Positions 11,726 through 23,340 of a stretch of DNA of 64,000 nucleotides are shown here, one piece after another. The stretch lies in the NCBI RefSeq assembly GCF_901709675.1, contig NC_051098.1:13171918-13235917 (forward strand), written 5' to 3'. Position numbers and translations under genes: made by a program. The notes under the pieces are model-generated. The model saw only the letters and a list, made by a program, of their open reading frames with translations. It did not search any database and had not been told where the DNA came from. This DNA comes from Syngnathus acus. Lineage: Eukaryota; Chordata; Actinopteri; Syngnathiformes; Syngnathidae. Numbering within the stretch: position 1 is the stretch's first letter; every line of letters starts with the position of its first letter.

Positions 11726-12334
11726 AATCTGTGGTCCTCAATGAAGCTAACAAGCTCCAGCGTGCCGTCTCACGTGTGTCCACTCCTCAATAGCATCATG
11801 TCGTTAACGTATTGTCTTCATGCCATCCGGCCAATGAAAATGTGACATTTGCTTTGTGTCCTGCCCTCTAATGAGCCTGTTAACATTCCGTTGTTGCGCC
11901 CCTAATTGAGTCCACGGCTCGCCGGATGGAAGCGCGTAGGTCCCACCATAATTACTACACTCCCTCCATCCTCGCCGACGCCTAATGAACTTAAGCGGCA
12001 TATTTACCACTCAGGCGGCCGTGTGGTGAACAGATGGCAACGAGTCAGATAAAAGTGAGGCGCGCACTGCTGCTTTGTTTGATACAAAAAGCTCAGTGGT
12101 GGTCACAGCTCGCTTACGTCACACTTGTTTGCAGTAGCTAACATGGTGACGCCTTCTCAGCTGCTCTCAGGCAGAAACTAAATACAATCAATTTTCTATT
12201 GTGTTTTTCAGAAATCGGTACAATTTGTCAGTCGGCGGGAAGGCAAGACGAAAGGTAGCAAGTATGTATAAAAGGAAATAACGATGAAAGAAAGAAGGTC
12301 GATAGTTGTCTGAACGGTTGAACATATCTTGCAA

Positions 12335-12412
12335 GTTATTGTGTGGACCCTTAAGCTACAGCTTGCGGATGTCCAGGAGTCCAGGGACCCCAGTTTGGGA
12401 ACCCATGATCTC
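12335..12412. repeat. Dispersed repeat, AAGCTACAGCTTG family, copy 2
   Basis: Reads TTAAGCTACAGCTTGCGGAT followed by GGGACCCCAGTTTGGGAACC. It matches the copy at 11262-11320 and the GACCCCAGTTTGGGAAC phrase found in many fish repeats. Confidence 0.5.
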
Positions 12413-13734
12413 AAGTATGAACTCCAAATGTATCACGTATGAGCATTCTACACATGCTAACATGCAATATGGCTGTGAAAGCGCCACTCTCCCCTAGTGG
12501 AGGCCGTGTTGGAATGTGGCAGGATTCCCACCGCTAATTCCTCAGTGGACATCCACTGTACCGATCCGACTCGACCCCTCGTCCACACAAGAAGAGGTCA
12601 ACAATACCCCGCCTGACCGATGGCAGCTAATAGCTCATTAGGTTCCCTAGAGGGCCGACTGTAATCACTTCTATTGATCCACTGCCAATTGTCGTATGTG
12701 TCAACATTGGAAAAACACCTTTTGGGGAGTAAAATTATGGACTTACTCTTTGCTCATTACTATTCCAGCCAGAAAAGTACAGAGTGACGCGAGTACAGCA
12801 GAAGAGTGGCAACGTGAAGACTCTCTGTCTTCAATCACTTCTCAATGCTTCATAAACATCCAAATTTCTGCTGGATTTAAAGACAGAAAAACAACAACAA
12901 AGGGCAGTGCATTCATGATAATAAAGGACTTTATGGTGAAAGGTACCAAGAAAGACTACTTCATAATTGTTAGCATTCCAGCATTTTATACAAGTGTTTG
13001 GACTTTTATATGTTCCTGAAGGCAGAGATCACTGACATGAGAAATAATGACCTCGGAATCAACTTTTGTTGCTTAATGTATTCCCATGCGAATGGTGTCT
13101 TCCTTGTCCACGAGTAGAGTCAAACTGTTGTTTTCCTAATAGTCAAAAAGTTCAACCACAGCAGCAACAGACTTAAACAAAAAAAAATCAATCTTACAGC
13201 TATACTTGGTCCAGAATCCTGCTGCTATCTTGGATCACATCACGGTGGTCCTAAATACTCCACAACAGTTGGACCTTCAAGATAAGGCTGTATCTACCTA
13301 CGTTAGCCAGTAAAGGTTACAGGTCAGACAATCGATCCCTGCGGGACTCCACGAGCAGCTTGAGGTGGTTGTAATGTATTACTAGTAGCAGACAGAAAAC
13401 AGGCTCCATCCTGTCATTCCAACCTAACCCTGGAGGGTTTAGAAGTCAGACACATCAAATGCTCGTCATCTGATGAAATTGACAAGACACAAGACTCTCA
13501 ATCTCACTAATGGCTGCCAATTCAGACAAGGTTCGATACCTGTCAGCTTTAAGGGGGAAAGCTGTGTTGTTGTCAGGCAAATGAACTTAAAAAAGGCAGA
13601 GACTCAAGGTGTTCCATTAAGACTATGAGGAGAAATCCAATGGCGGCAAATTGAGTCATCGTCACCTGAGTGACTCTGACTGCACGTCTTCATGTGTTTA
13701 AGTGACGTGAATTTACATTCATGCTTTGCTGAAT

Positions 13735-13880
13735 CTTCCCCCTTTTTCACTCTGCTAAAAACGGAGCGGAGTAATTACTCTGTCGGCCTAATTAAATTAA
13801 TTTTGGAAGTGCTGATGAATGACTCCATCATCTGCGGCAGACTGGTTATTTTCCGAGTTAATAACATGAGACCCAGATCA
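13735..13880. promoter_or_regulatory. Candidate conserved non-coding element
   Basis: Contains GGAGTAATTACTCTG (a near-palindromic homeodomain-dimer-like site) and CTAATTAAATTAATTTTGG within about 60 bp, followed by ordinary complex sequence. No coding frame. Regulatory role is inferred only from motif density. Confidence 0.25.
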
Positions 13881-14559
13881 CTTCCTTGAATTTTTACCAC
13901 AAATTTAGCAGCTTTGAAGTTGTCTGCTTCTGCGGCGAGGTTAGTTGGGTGACTTGACCCAATGTGGTTTGCTGATCGATTGATGCTTCGAGCAGACATC
14001 TTAAACAAAACAAGACTGCAAAAATATTTGAGGCCATTTAAAAACATTTTCTTTCAACACACATCATTTATACACTTATTTTCACTCGTGTACTTCTACT
14101 TTGGTAGCGGGTGTGAGTACTTTTGCTGCCTCTGCGAACCGGCCAGCACCAAATGAGGTTAATCAAGGGAAAAAAAAGGTGCTAGGTATTACTTTCTGCC
14201 AAAAATCATTCCCTCACTTCATGAACCATTCGTCCTTGGTGGAGGTTTTCGCTCTACTGTTTGTTAAATCTTTTGTCGGACGGCTCGCGGTTTTAAATCC
14301 AGATGATGTTGGGCTTAAACCGCCGGTCGCTGAAAAGAAAAAAGACACAAGGAGCTGATTGAATCTCACTCTTTGTTAGCTTGGAGAATACGTTCCCATC
14401 GATTGTGTTCTTTTATTCCTTTGCGGCCGCTTGGAATATCTGCTAAAAGACCCCGCCAGGGTGAAATTTTGCCTTGTGCAGATTCCGCAATGCAGCTCAA
14501 AGGCTCCGGCGGCTCTTTCAACAGCGACCCCGCCGACGTCGTACTTCCAGGTCGGTCGC

Positions 14560-14830
14560 TAACCAAGCCGCCGCCATCTAGCAGGTTGATAAGCCAAAAC
14601 TAATTGGAGAGTTGGCGGAGGCCATTAATGCGCGGTTCGGGGTGACTGCCTCTCAGTCCTGCGTGAACTTCAAATGTCATCCGCCTCCCAATTACAGCCT
14701 AAATAGCAATTTACCTCAGTTAATTACCTCAATTATTATTCAATGGAATGCCAAAAAGACTCCCCCTCGATTCGTCACGGCTTTAATTTACACATCACGG
14801 CTCATAATCCGCTCAAATATGGACGTCCTG
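14560..14830. promoter_or_regulatory. Candidate conserved non-coding element (strongest of several)
   Basis: Around 270 bp of complex, repeat-free sequence with clustered TAAT cores: AACTAATTGG, GCCATTAATGCG, CCAATTACAGCC, CAGTTAATTACCTC, CAATTATTATTC and GCTTTAATTTAC. Neither strand shows a splice-bounded coding frame. The texture is that of deeply conserved vertebrate non-coding elements, but conservation is untested. Confidence 0.3.
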
Positions 14831-16739
14831 CGCCAGAGGCCACCTTCACATTTCCTCAGGGGGGTGGGGGGGGGACGGCGACGTAAAAAGAGAAATAAGT
14901 CAAAGCTTCTTAATGAGTACACAGAAACACGAGGGACGTAATTTGAGCTTTAAGGGCCTTAATACATAACCACTCTGGAGACGGGCGGGGATTTAGGAGG
15001 GTTACTCTGAGATTTACAAGATTCTGATTAAAGAGCAGCACAATTGAAAATAAGGGAGGAGGTGGCCAAAGGAAAGCCAAGCCGTTTTGTGCTTTACCTT
15101 CAGCCTTTTTCATCAAAATGTATATTTAGGAATACACAAGCCAAAAAGAAAAGGAAAATTTGAGTGAATTCATCCTTTCGATCAGGGATGTCTGATGTTG
15201 ACAAATACTTAGTCTTATGTCGCCCTACTTTGAGCATAATATAAAAGTTGAACGCTAGCTTTGAAACATTTTTTTTTTCATCTCTGCCTTTGTATGTCAG
15301 TGTGGAAAAAACCCCAAATCAAATATCAGAAAGCCATCAAAAGAATCTTTGCCATTTGGTCCCTGGCGACTGTTCCGATCCACTGTGATGCATTAACAAG
15401 CAGTTCATTTATCGCTTTGGCATTTCAACTCCGTGAAAAATCATCACAGAGTGTTCTCCCGCCAGGAAATCGTCATTTCTACTTTAAAGCTTGTTGGCAG
15501 AGAGCGCCTTGTCCTCTTTCTCACTTTCACAACAAACTTCTCTCTGTAGACGTCGGAAAATTTGTCTTTGTGCCCTGATCCTGCTCCCAACAGGGGGCGG
15601 GGCTCTGTGCTTTGCTGAAAAAGAGTCTGCGGTGTAGCAAGAATCAACTTGGCCATTATTGACGTATCTGAGTCCTGTAGTCAGCGTGGCTTGACCTTAT
15701 CGGATTGTGCAAAGGAAGAAAAGCCACACAGAAAGCTTCTGGAAAGAAAAAATGATCCTTGTCTTGGTTTCACTTGGACTGACACTAAAACAGGATGAGA
15801 TCTCGTCTTCTAAATAAGTCATCAGTTGTACGTGACCTTCGTCTCCACCGGCGACTGGCGCGTCAAACATCGTACTTGACGAGGACGCCGATCCGTAGCG
15901 GTCACCGGGCTGATCTTGAAATCGCCGTCCGCCCGTGTATACCCGCCCGAGCCGGCCGGGGCTGTCAGTCAGCTGTCGATTTCACGCCCAAGTGTGACAA
16001 AGCCAAACGTCCCATGTGGCGCCCGTTCGCTCCGCCGTGTCCTTGACCAAAGTTGAGCCAGCCGCTTAGGTGGACGGACCACAGTCATACATCTTTGGAT
16101 TTTAAATCCCTATAAAATGGAGATCGAGAAATACGATTAGTCGTGACTATCAGATCCAAGTACTTTTAAATCGCTGCTTTGCTTGTGTATGTATTTTTTG
16201 GAAGTCACTTGGAAGGTGGTTGCAAAAGTATATCAAGCGTCTTGAGTAATTTCTTGTATTTTTTTCCCCCCCTCTGGAATCTCTTGACGACCTTTTGTAA
16301 ACGCAAACAGTAATTTGCATCGGACACTGAATGTTCCACAGCGGCAAAGATCCATCTCTGACGCAAATAATGTTTTTTTATTTTTGGATTGACATCTCTG
16401 ATGGGCTTTCCACTACTTTAAAAAATTCCCTGCCGGAGCTCCAGCAAGCGCTCACGCCCACCTCCGGGAATTCTACGCCTTCTGGTAAGGGCATCTTCCT
16501 GCAGAAGGTCAGCGGGGAGGGCCTTGCGCTGAGAGAGGCGCCTCGGGGCAAAACGGGGATGATGCTGGAATATGTTGACACATTCCGGACGAATTACCAA
16601 GCATAGATGGCCGTGATACCATATGGGAGTGCGATACAGCCACGCTCGGGTGGGACTAAAGTACTCACTTGTGTAAAACGAAAAGGAACAGTCCGTACTG
16701 TAAGATCATAAAGTCGGTGGCATCTCATTGATTCCAATC

Positions 16740-16935
16740 CACAATGGGAAGGAAAAGAAGCATTAATGAGAATCGATGCTCACCTTTTTTTTCCCCCATT
16801 TCCTGCTTTGAGGGCTAAATAAATGAGAGCAATTAGTGAAAGAGATGCGATCCTTTAAGCAAGGCTTGACAAAAGGCCTCGTTTGCTCTAATGGCAAAAA
16901 ACGCTTTCACTCCCGCTCTTTGTTCAAAACGGTGG
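16740..16935. promoter_or_regulatory. Candidate conserved non-coding element
   Basis: Contains AGCATTAATGAGAATCGATG, GAGAGCAATTAGTG and CTCTAATGGC in complex sequence flanked by short T runs. No coding frame or repeat similarity. Regulatory interpretation rests on motif content alone. Confidence 0.22.
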
Positions 16936-17924
16936 TTTTGTGTGACTTCAGATCGTCGGGTGTGCTACGGGAGATCCAGAAGCGATTATTGATTTGAAAC
17001 GATGCGTCTTTGTTCGTTTATCCACGCCGGTCAATGAAATGGTTTTTGAAGGTACAATTAATCATCACATCTTTGTCTTGTTGTAAAAAAAGCCAGAATT
17101 CACCCAGAGTAAGTCAGTTGGATGGTTTCGAGGGGGGCTTAAAGTACCGCGTAGATTCGTAACTGTGATATGGACCCTCGCCGCTCTCAACACCGCTGCC
17201 GATAACGTCCGTGTTGCTCGCGAGGACGTATCAGGACCTTCCGTCAGATTCCTGCGAATAATCTCAGCACAGACGCCGGCGAGCTCGCCACCGGGCTCCC
17301 GCGAGGGCATTTGCGGCGCCCGCGAGTGAAAACATCTTAAGCGCTTTCCATTCGCGGCTCTGCGGGGGAGAGTAAGGGATTCGTCGTCAAGGACGTTCAG
17401 TCCATTCAGTCCAAGCATCAATACTGACGCCCAAGTCGCCGAAACCTTGTCATCTTTCTAATTATCAAGTGGCGGGAAGAAACTAAAGTAAAAATCCTCG
17501 AAGGGATGAATGATTCATGGCGAGTGCACCGCATAAAGATTCGCCACTCGTTCAATATGATCGCATGCTTATATACATTTTTTTTTTTTCAATGTGCAGA
17601 CATGAAAGCAAAAGCAGACGTTTCAAAGTATTCCATTGAGATCCGCTCGAGTGTTTATATTCCCGTCGAGGGCCTTTCGTTTTAACATTTCAGCGTCCAT
17701 TGTGTCCGAGGAGCGCATCAAGCAGCATCCCCACGGCTTCCCTCCTCAAACATTTATCCAATACGTTTTGTCTGATATTAACAAGCTTTTATTTTATTTT
17801 TTCAAACGTATCGTTTCCGAGCAGACGTCTCTCGTAACAACTCTGTTCTGCATTCCTTTTTTGTCTTGACATTCCAGATGATTGTTTTTTTTTTTTTTTT
17901 TACTTCTTTCCTTGGTAAGCAACA

Positions 17925-18070
17925 TACTTGATATGAAATTCAAATTAAGATGTTTATTGTCATTGCTCAGTTGATGACAAAATTGGGTTACGCCAATTTG
18001 TAGTTCTTTCTTGCGCGCCGACGTGCAGCTGGCTAACTACGCCGAGATGTAAGCACGCTCTTGACGCTAA
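17925..18070 (-). mobile_element. Retroposon 3'-end remnant
   Basis: Read on the minus strand this gives GAGCAATGACAATAAACATC followed by TTAATTTGAATTT. An ACAATAAA polyadenylation-type signal followed by an A/T-rich short repeat is the usual 3' end of fish non-LTR retroposons. A related end, with ATTGACAATAAAG, lies at 51985-52030. No reverse transcriptase coding remains. Confidence 0.45.
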
Positions 18071-21000
18071 AAGAAGGTCAGCAGCTCCTCCTCAGGTCCA
18101 CTCTCTCGAGTGTCCTTGGAAAGTGAAGACGCTGTTTTATCAGCAAAGAAGTATTTAAGCTCCTCCTCCAAGGGTGTTGCCAGACGTGGAGTGTGTAAGG
18201 TGCTCGTCTCACCGCAAAACATGGTTGGACGAATCCAGATTTGTTTCGGGGCTGCTGTAATCTACTGTATAGATGTTGCTGCAGGTTTTGTATTCTTCGC
18301 CTTGTTGCACATTCCATGAAAATTGGGAGGGCTGATTTTTAAATCGGCGTGATTGAATTATAATGTGCAGGATGCGAGTTGCGTTGGCTGTTTGTTGCTT
18401 TTGCGTGACTCATTCATGGCAACGGCATCATTAGCAATAGGTGGTGCGAAAACGGCCGTTACCATGGCGACGCTAATCTCACCAGGCAAGCGAATGTAAC
18501 GGCGTAATGGTAAATAAACATGCTTTGCATGTTACTGTAAATGGAAAAACCTCAAGCCTGCTGCGGCAGAATCAGACTGAACTACATTCGTCATTTAACT
18601 TCATAGAGCCTCATATCATTTTTAATTAGTACTCAGTAATTGAATGATTACACATCCAAATGGACACCGCATTGTAATCCATTCCCAGTCATACGTGTCG
18701 ACGAGATATTCAGGCTTGATTTCATTGACTGTATGGTCTCGAAGGCCAGGTTGCGAGCTTTGGAGATTCGCAATGAAATAAAATGCCCAAAAGGCATCAT
18801 TGAAGAGCATCTCTCTTGAAAGCAATTTCACCTCAACTGTGGCACAAATGGCCGGCATGTGGATACGCCCCGAACGGCCCTTGTTCAAATATATCAAACC
18901 CACTTACAAAATACCTTGATTTCTTTTAGAGCCACTCTGAAAATCACATTTTCAATCACTCTCGCACGCTCAGGTGGGATGCGGGGTGGAGGGGGGGACT
19001 GATGAAAATGGCAAAAAGAGTTATCAGAAGGCTCTTGAGTACCATTTAAACTTGGTGCATTTGGCCATTGGGGGTAAACGTGGAGAAAGTCAGCTTGGTT
19101 GAAGTGTATTAAGAGAGAGAGAGAGACTCAGCACATGGTGACCTCATAAATTAAGTTTAGTATGGCATCAACCGCTAATGTCACCCAGTCATCCATTTTT
19201 TTTAAAGCGCTCATCAGTTCTCCTCGGGGTCACGGATGAAATGAAAGCTATCCGAGCTAAAATTGGGTGAAAAGCGCTGTTGACCCTGCTACTACACTTG
19301 CAGTTACGATATTGCACCAGTTAGTGTGTATATACGTATATCCGATTTTAATTTACAACATAAAATCCGTTGGTTGACTCAAGCCTTTTCAATCAATTTG
19401 TATACGTATGTATGATAACCATGCGACCATATCTATCTTTTTACGGTTGCACAAATTCTATTTACCCGTCTGAATGTTGCCTCTCGGTCACAGGTTTCGC
19501 GAGCTTCATCCGGAGCGCGACACACTTAAGATGTAAGCTGCTCGGCGGGTGCCCATTGGCCCGGGCGCTCGCGCTCCGGTGAAGCGAGAACAGACATCAA
19601 CTCGGGCGAGTTCTGAGGGGCCACAAGCGGTGGTGGGCTTGAAATACGAACCCTATTTGCAATGATAACGAGGGCGGCGAGGATTTTGGGCCGTGAACCC
19701 CACTGAGCTCTGCTTCATACCTCACAGCTTTTCTCTGACTTCTTATGCGTTTTTTCTTGGCAACGACTTATAATTGTCAACCGTCTTAATTCGTCGAGCT
19801 TTGTAGTGTTGCGCAAGCACTTAGCAACAATAAACAAGGCATCTTGGAGACGCTTGCAGAAATAAATTAAGCCCTGAATAAATTAAGTCTTTATGTGATC
19901 ATTAAAAGCCAGCAGAAGAGTGGAAAATAGCTTCTTAATCATTTTTTTTTTTCCCGGTGCCCCCTGCGTCCGACTGTACAGCTCAGATAGAGAGCGCTCA
20001 TGTTTGCTAGCGATGCGAACGGAATGTCTTTAAAATACACAAACAAAAACACGGCTGACCGCATTCGGGTTTCAAAGCCTTCAAATAGTAACAGCTCTTT
20101 GAGAAAGTTGGTCACTCTTGATTTCAATTGTCTTTCATCGTCTATGGCGTTTGGCCACCGAGGAAGCCAAAACCATAAAAATGACATGCTGTGAGGTGAA
20201 ATTTGCTTTAGATGGTGGAAAAAAAAAAAGCACTAACAATAAAACTCGTGTGTTGTTTTTGATGGGTTCGAGAACAATGGGATGGGCTTCGTCTTATCTC
20301 TGCTTTGCAGCATGACTCCAACTGTTCAGCTAGCACGCGCGTGCCTTCATCCTAGCTGTCGCTACTCCGGCTTCATTTTTCAACAAACAGCAAAACAGTA
20401 CATTGAAGCGTATCCTGAAGGGATCATTAACCGTGTGCGGTGGACAGCTTGTGGAAAAAAAGGCCAACCACTCGCCTTGGTCATAAAATGTAAAAAAAAA
20501 AAAAAACAGAGGCCAGGGCTACCACTACTACAGCAATTGTTTTTTTAATGGATCCCATTTGATGCCAGTTTATCAAAATTCTGCAAAACAAAATAGATTG
20601 TAGACCGCTTCGGGCATTCTGGAATATGACACGACGGGAACCTGTTTCTGTTCGAGTCTGGAAAAACGGCTGTGTTAATCGCAGACGTTGAATAAGTAAT
20701 ACGAGCGTTGCGGCTGAGTGACAGGCCGGTAACCTTACCTGTCCGCATCCCGGGTGTGCCGCTGCCGATCAATCGCATCAATCAGCGGTGGCCTGACACC
20801 ACCCCGCCGTCGTCTAAATGGGAATCTGTCAAGAAGAGGTTCGCAGGCAGATCAAAAAGACTGAAAAGAACCATCCAAATAGGATCGGCTGCTTTTGGTT
20901 AGGTTGTGATTTTATTGTGGTCGTTTAATGAAAAGGACTCGTAAAGTTATCGGCATTCAAAAAGCAAAATAATACGGTTTATAACTTCGTTAAACTGTTT

Positions 21001-22689
21001 GAATTTTGAAAGACTGGCTCAGTCGTGATATCGCATATGAAATCTTGGTTCTTCCAGTAATCCTGTTAGAATTTTAGCGAGTAGAGTTATGCGGAAAATA
21101 TCAGTGCCACCTCGATATGTAAAATAGATCAGCGTTCCTGCTGCGCTTAACATTTAATCAAGGCCTCATTAGTGATCCATATTTCATCTGTAGCAACCGC
21201 CGCTTTGAACACGTCAGATAGCAACTGATCTTGGAATCTGAAAAAGAAAGTCGTAGCAGGGCTGGAATTGAAGCTCCGAGTTTTTCTCTGGGAAAGAGAA
21301 ATAAGTTCACGACACAAGAAGCTTCTCAAGGTCACGTCGTCAATAACACTGCGGGTGACCACGTGTGCGCTGTTCGACCCTTCAGCCCAGCTAAAATATG
21401 ATCTCACCCGCCGTAGCGTCCGCTTGAGGACTTCAGCCTCTGCAAAGTCGATTAATATCGATTGTGCGTTTGAGCGAGCATCTGCGTCTCCTCAGGTGGA
21501 ACCAAATTACTCTGAAAACATCCCGGGAGGGCCGCACTTCTGGGGGAACGTTGAAGACCATTAGCTGAGTGGCGTGGCAAAGTAAAATTAAATTAAGGCA
21601 AATAAACGAGAATAAAAACAGCTGGCAAAAGGAGGCAAAAGACAGAATCCTGCCGTAATGTAACACAACGGATCGATGGCACTATTGGATTTGGCCCTGT
21701 GACTTTCACTTCAGAACATGAGCGCAATCTCTGGAAAAAGATGAATGTGACAGCACTTTTGTTCACAGAGACGTTCGCCAACGTGTCAGTGTGTGTTCCC
21801 AAGACTGCTGAACCAGTGCTGAAACATCACTTTGATATGCTCCATTGTTTTTATTTGGATCTTTTTTGTTGTTGTTGTTGCGTGTGCTGCTAGCTGGAGT
21901 TCACTATTAGTCAGCACTTGACATGAAATCCATAGTACACAAAGATGTACATGTTCTCACCCAGAACCGAGGCTATAATTGTTTCTTTTTTCCTAAAATC
22001 TTTTATGTCGTATGCCGACTTCAGAAATAGGGGTAGAAGCTAATTATTGGACTCTGCTTGGATCGGGTTAATTTTCGGACGCTTGTTTTTCCGCTTCCAC
22101 AAATTCACCCCTGCATTGAACGTATCATCAAACAAGCCACAGTTTGTTGCCTGTTACGTACTCTGTGCTGTTCTGACAACAGAACTGTACTTTTGGATTT
22201 ATTATTTTGTGATTTCTAGCCGTGTAAAATATAGAATGAGTTGCAATGATTCACTTAACCCATATTATATTACATGAGTCGAACCCAATCTGACCAAGTA
22301 CTATAATAAGTACCTGTAGGTCAAACATAATCACTTCCAAAAAGGCACGTTTTATGTTCAAAGTTGTAAAAGTCAAATGCCAAAGGTACATAATCAGTTT
22401 AGTTCTCCACCCTCCAATTTTCATCCAATCTACTTGTTCAATGTCAGCGATAGATCTTGATTGATATGAAATGATATTCGAGCCAAGATATTGAAGTGCG
22501 GAGGTCTGGAACCCTGATTACAAGATGATTGGATACTTCTCTGTCTGTAGTCGTGATAATTTATAGAAGACTAAAGTGAATAATTCTTCAGGTTATACTA
22601 ATATCCTCTATGGTGTACCGAGAACACCGCATATCCGGCCGGGCGCTCTTGCAATCCAACGGCTTTTGTTGAGCGGGTTGATTGTGATT

Positions 22690-23010
22690 GTGTTTTGCTC
22701 GCAAGGTGACTTTGGGCTTTGGTTATAAGCTGAGGAGGAATGAAGGAATGACGTCAGGAGTCTACCTCTTTATCAGAGGCCAGACATTAGGCTCTCTCCA
22801 AATGTTGTGTGCAGAACGCCGCGGATGTTGGAACACCACCAGGGTTGTGAATCTGGATTTTCCTAAGGAACTGGAGCCACCAGATGACCAGTATTCCAAG
22901 ATTTCTAGACATGTTGATTTCCATGTGTTGCTGTCCTGTTTTTTAAACCGTACAGGTGAGATAGTTCATATCTTAAGTCCAAGGCCACTTCCAGAACCTG
23001 TGCAGTAACT
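22690..23010 (+). other. Unexplained 106-codon open frame
   Basis: An open frame reads RRGCWNTTRVVNLDFPKELE and continues to a stop at 23008. Internal tracts such as GAACTGGAGCCACCAGATGA look more like decayed coding sequence than random intergenic DNA, but I recognise no family, see no clean exon boundaries, and the frame starts inside ordinary AT-rich DNA. It sits 270 bp before a dispersed repeat copy, so transposon-derived sequence is possible. Confidence 0.15.
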
Positions 23011-23275
23011 GGGGCCTGAACTCTGTCATGAGCAGAAACTCTTAAATGGATTCCTTGCCGCCCAGACTCTGCCCCCTTTCAACCATTTATTTATTTTTAT
23101 TGATCCTGTACAGTCACTTTAGCAGCTGTCACTTGTGCTTTGCTGTTAAGCTCTTAGTATCTCTCTTTCTAGGAAAGCAGCAGGTCATCAGTAAGCACCT
23201 GGCTATGGCACTTAGAAGGACAAGGATCGTGGACATGACCTGGGCACAAAATAAAGACATCCAACATGGACGGAC

Positions 23276-23340
23276 ACTTGTGAATATTTTTGTTTGGGGT
23301 GAAATTTCAGGATGATCCTGAAATCCAAGTACTGAAATAT
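23276..23340. repeat. Decayed dispersed repeat, copy 2
   Basis: Contains TTTGGGGTGAAATTTCAGGA followed by TGATCCTGAAAT. It shares this core with the copy at 2494-2610. The short inverted repeat ATTTCAGGAT/ATCCTGAAAT could be part of a transposon terminal structure. Confidence 0.5.

Larger units (their letters stand above)
9801..14899. other. Intergenic stretch with repeat remnants and CNE-like blocks
   Basis: No convincing coding exon. Repeat remnants lie at 10700-10785, 10975-11040, 11262-11320 and 12335-12412, and a purine tract at 11541-11725. Several blocks are dense in homeodomain-type core motifs (see 9815-9985, 13735-13880, 14560-14830). Segments 11860-12000 and 12595-12690 (CCTAATGAGCC, CTAATAGCTCATTAGG) have similar character. 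Confidence 0.35.

Noticed and set aside
13525-13550. GGTTCGATACC resembling a tRNA T-loop
   Set aside because: No matching acceptor stem, D-arm or anticodon arm upstream or on the other strand.
21855-21890. TTG-rich run resembling a poly-Cys coding tract
   Set aside because: Simple trinucleotide slippage in AT-rich DNA with no flanking exon.
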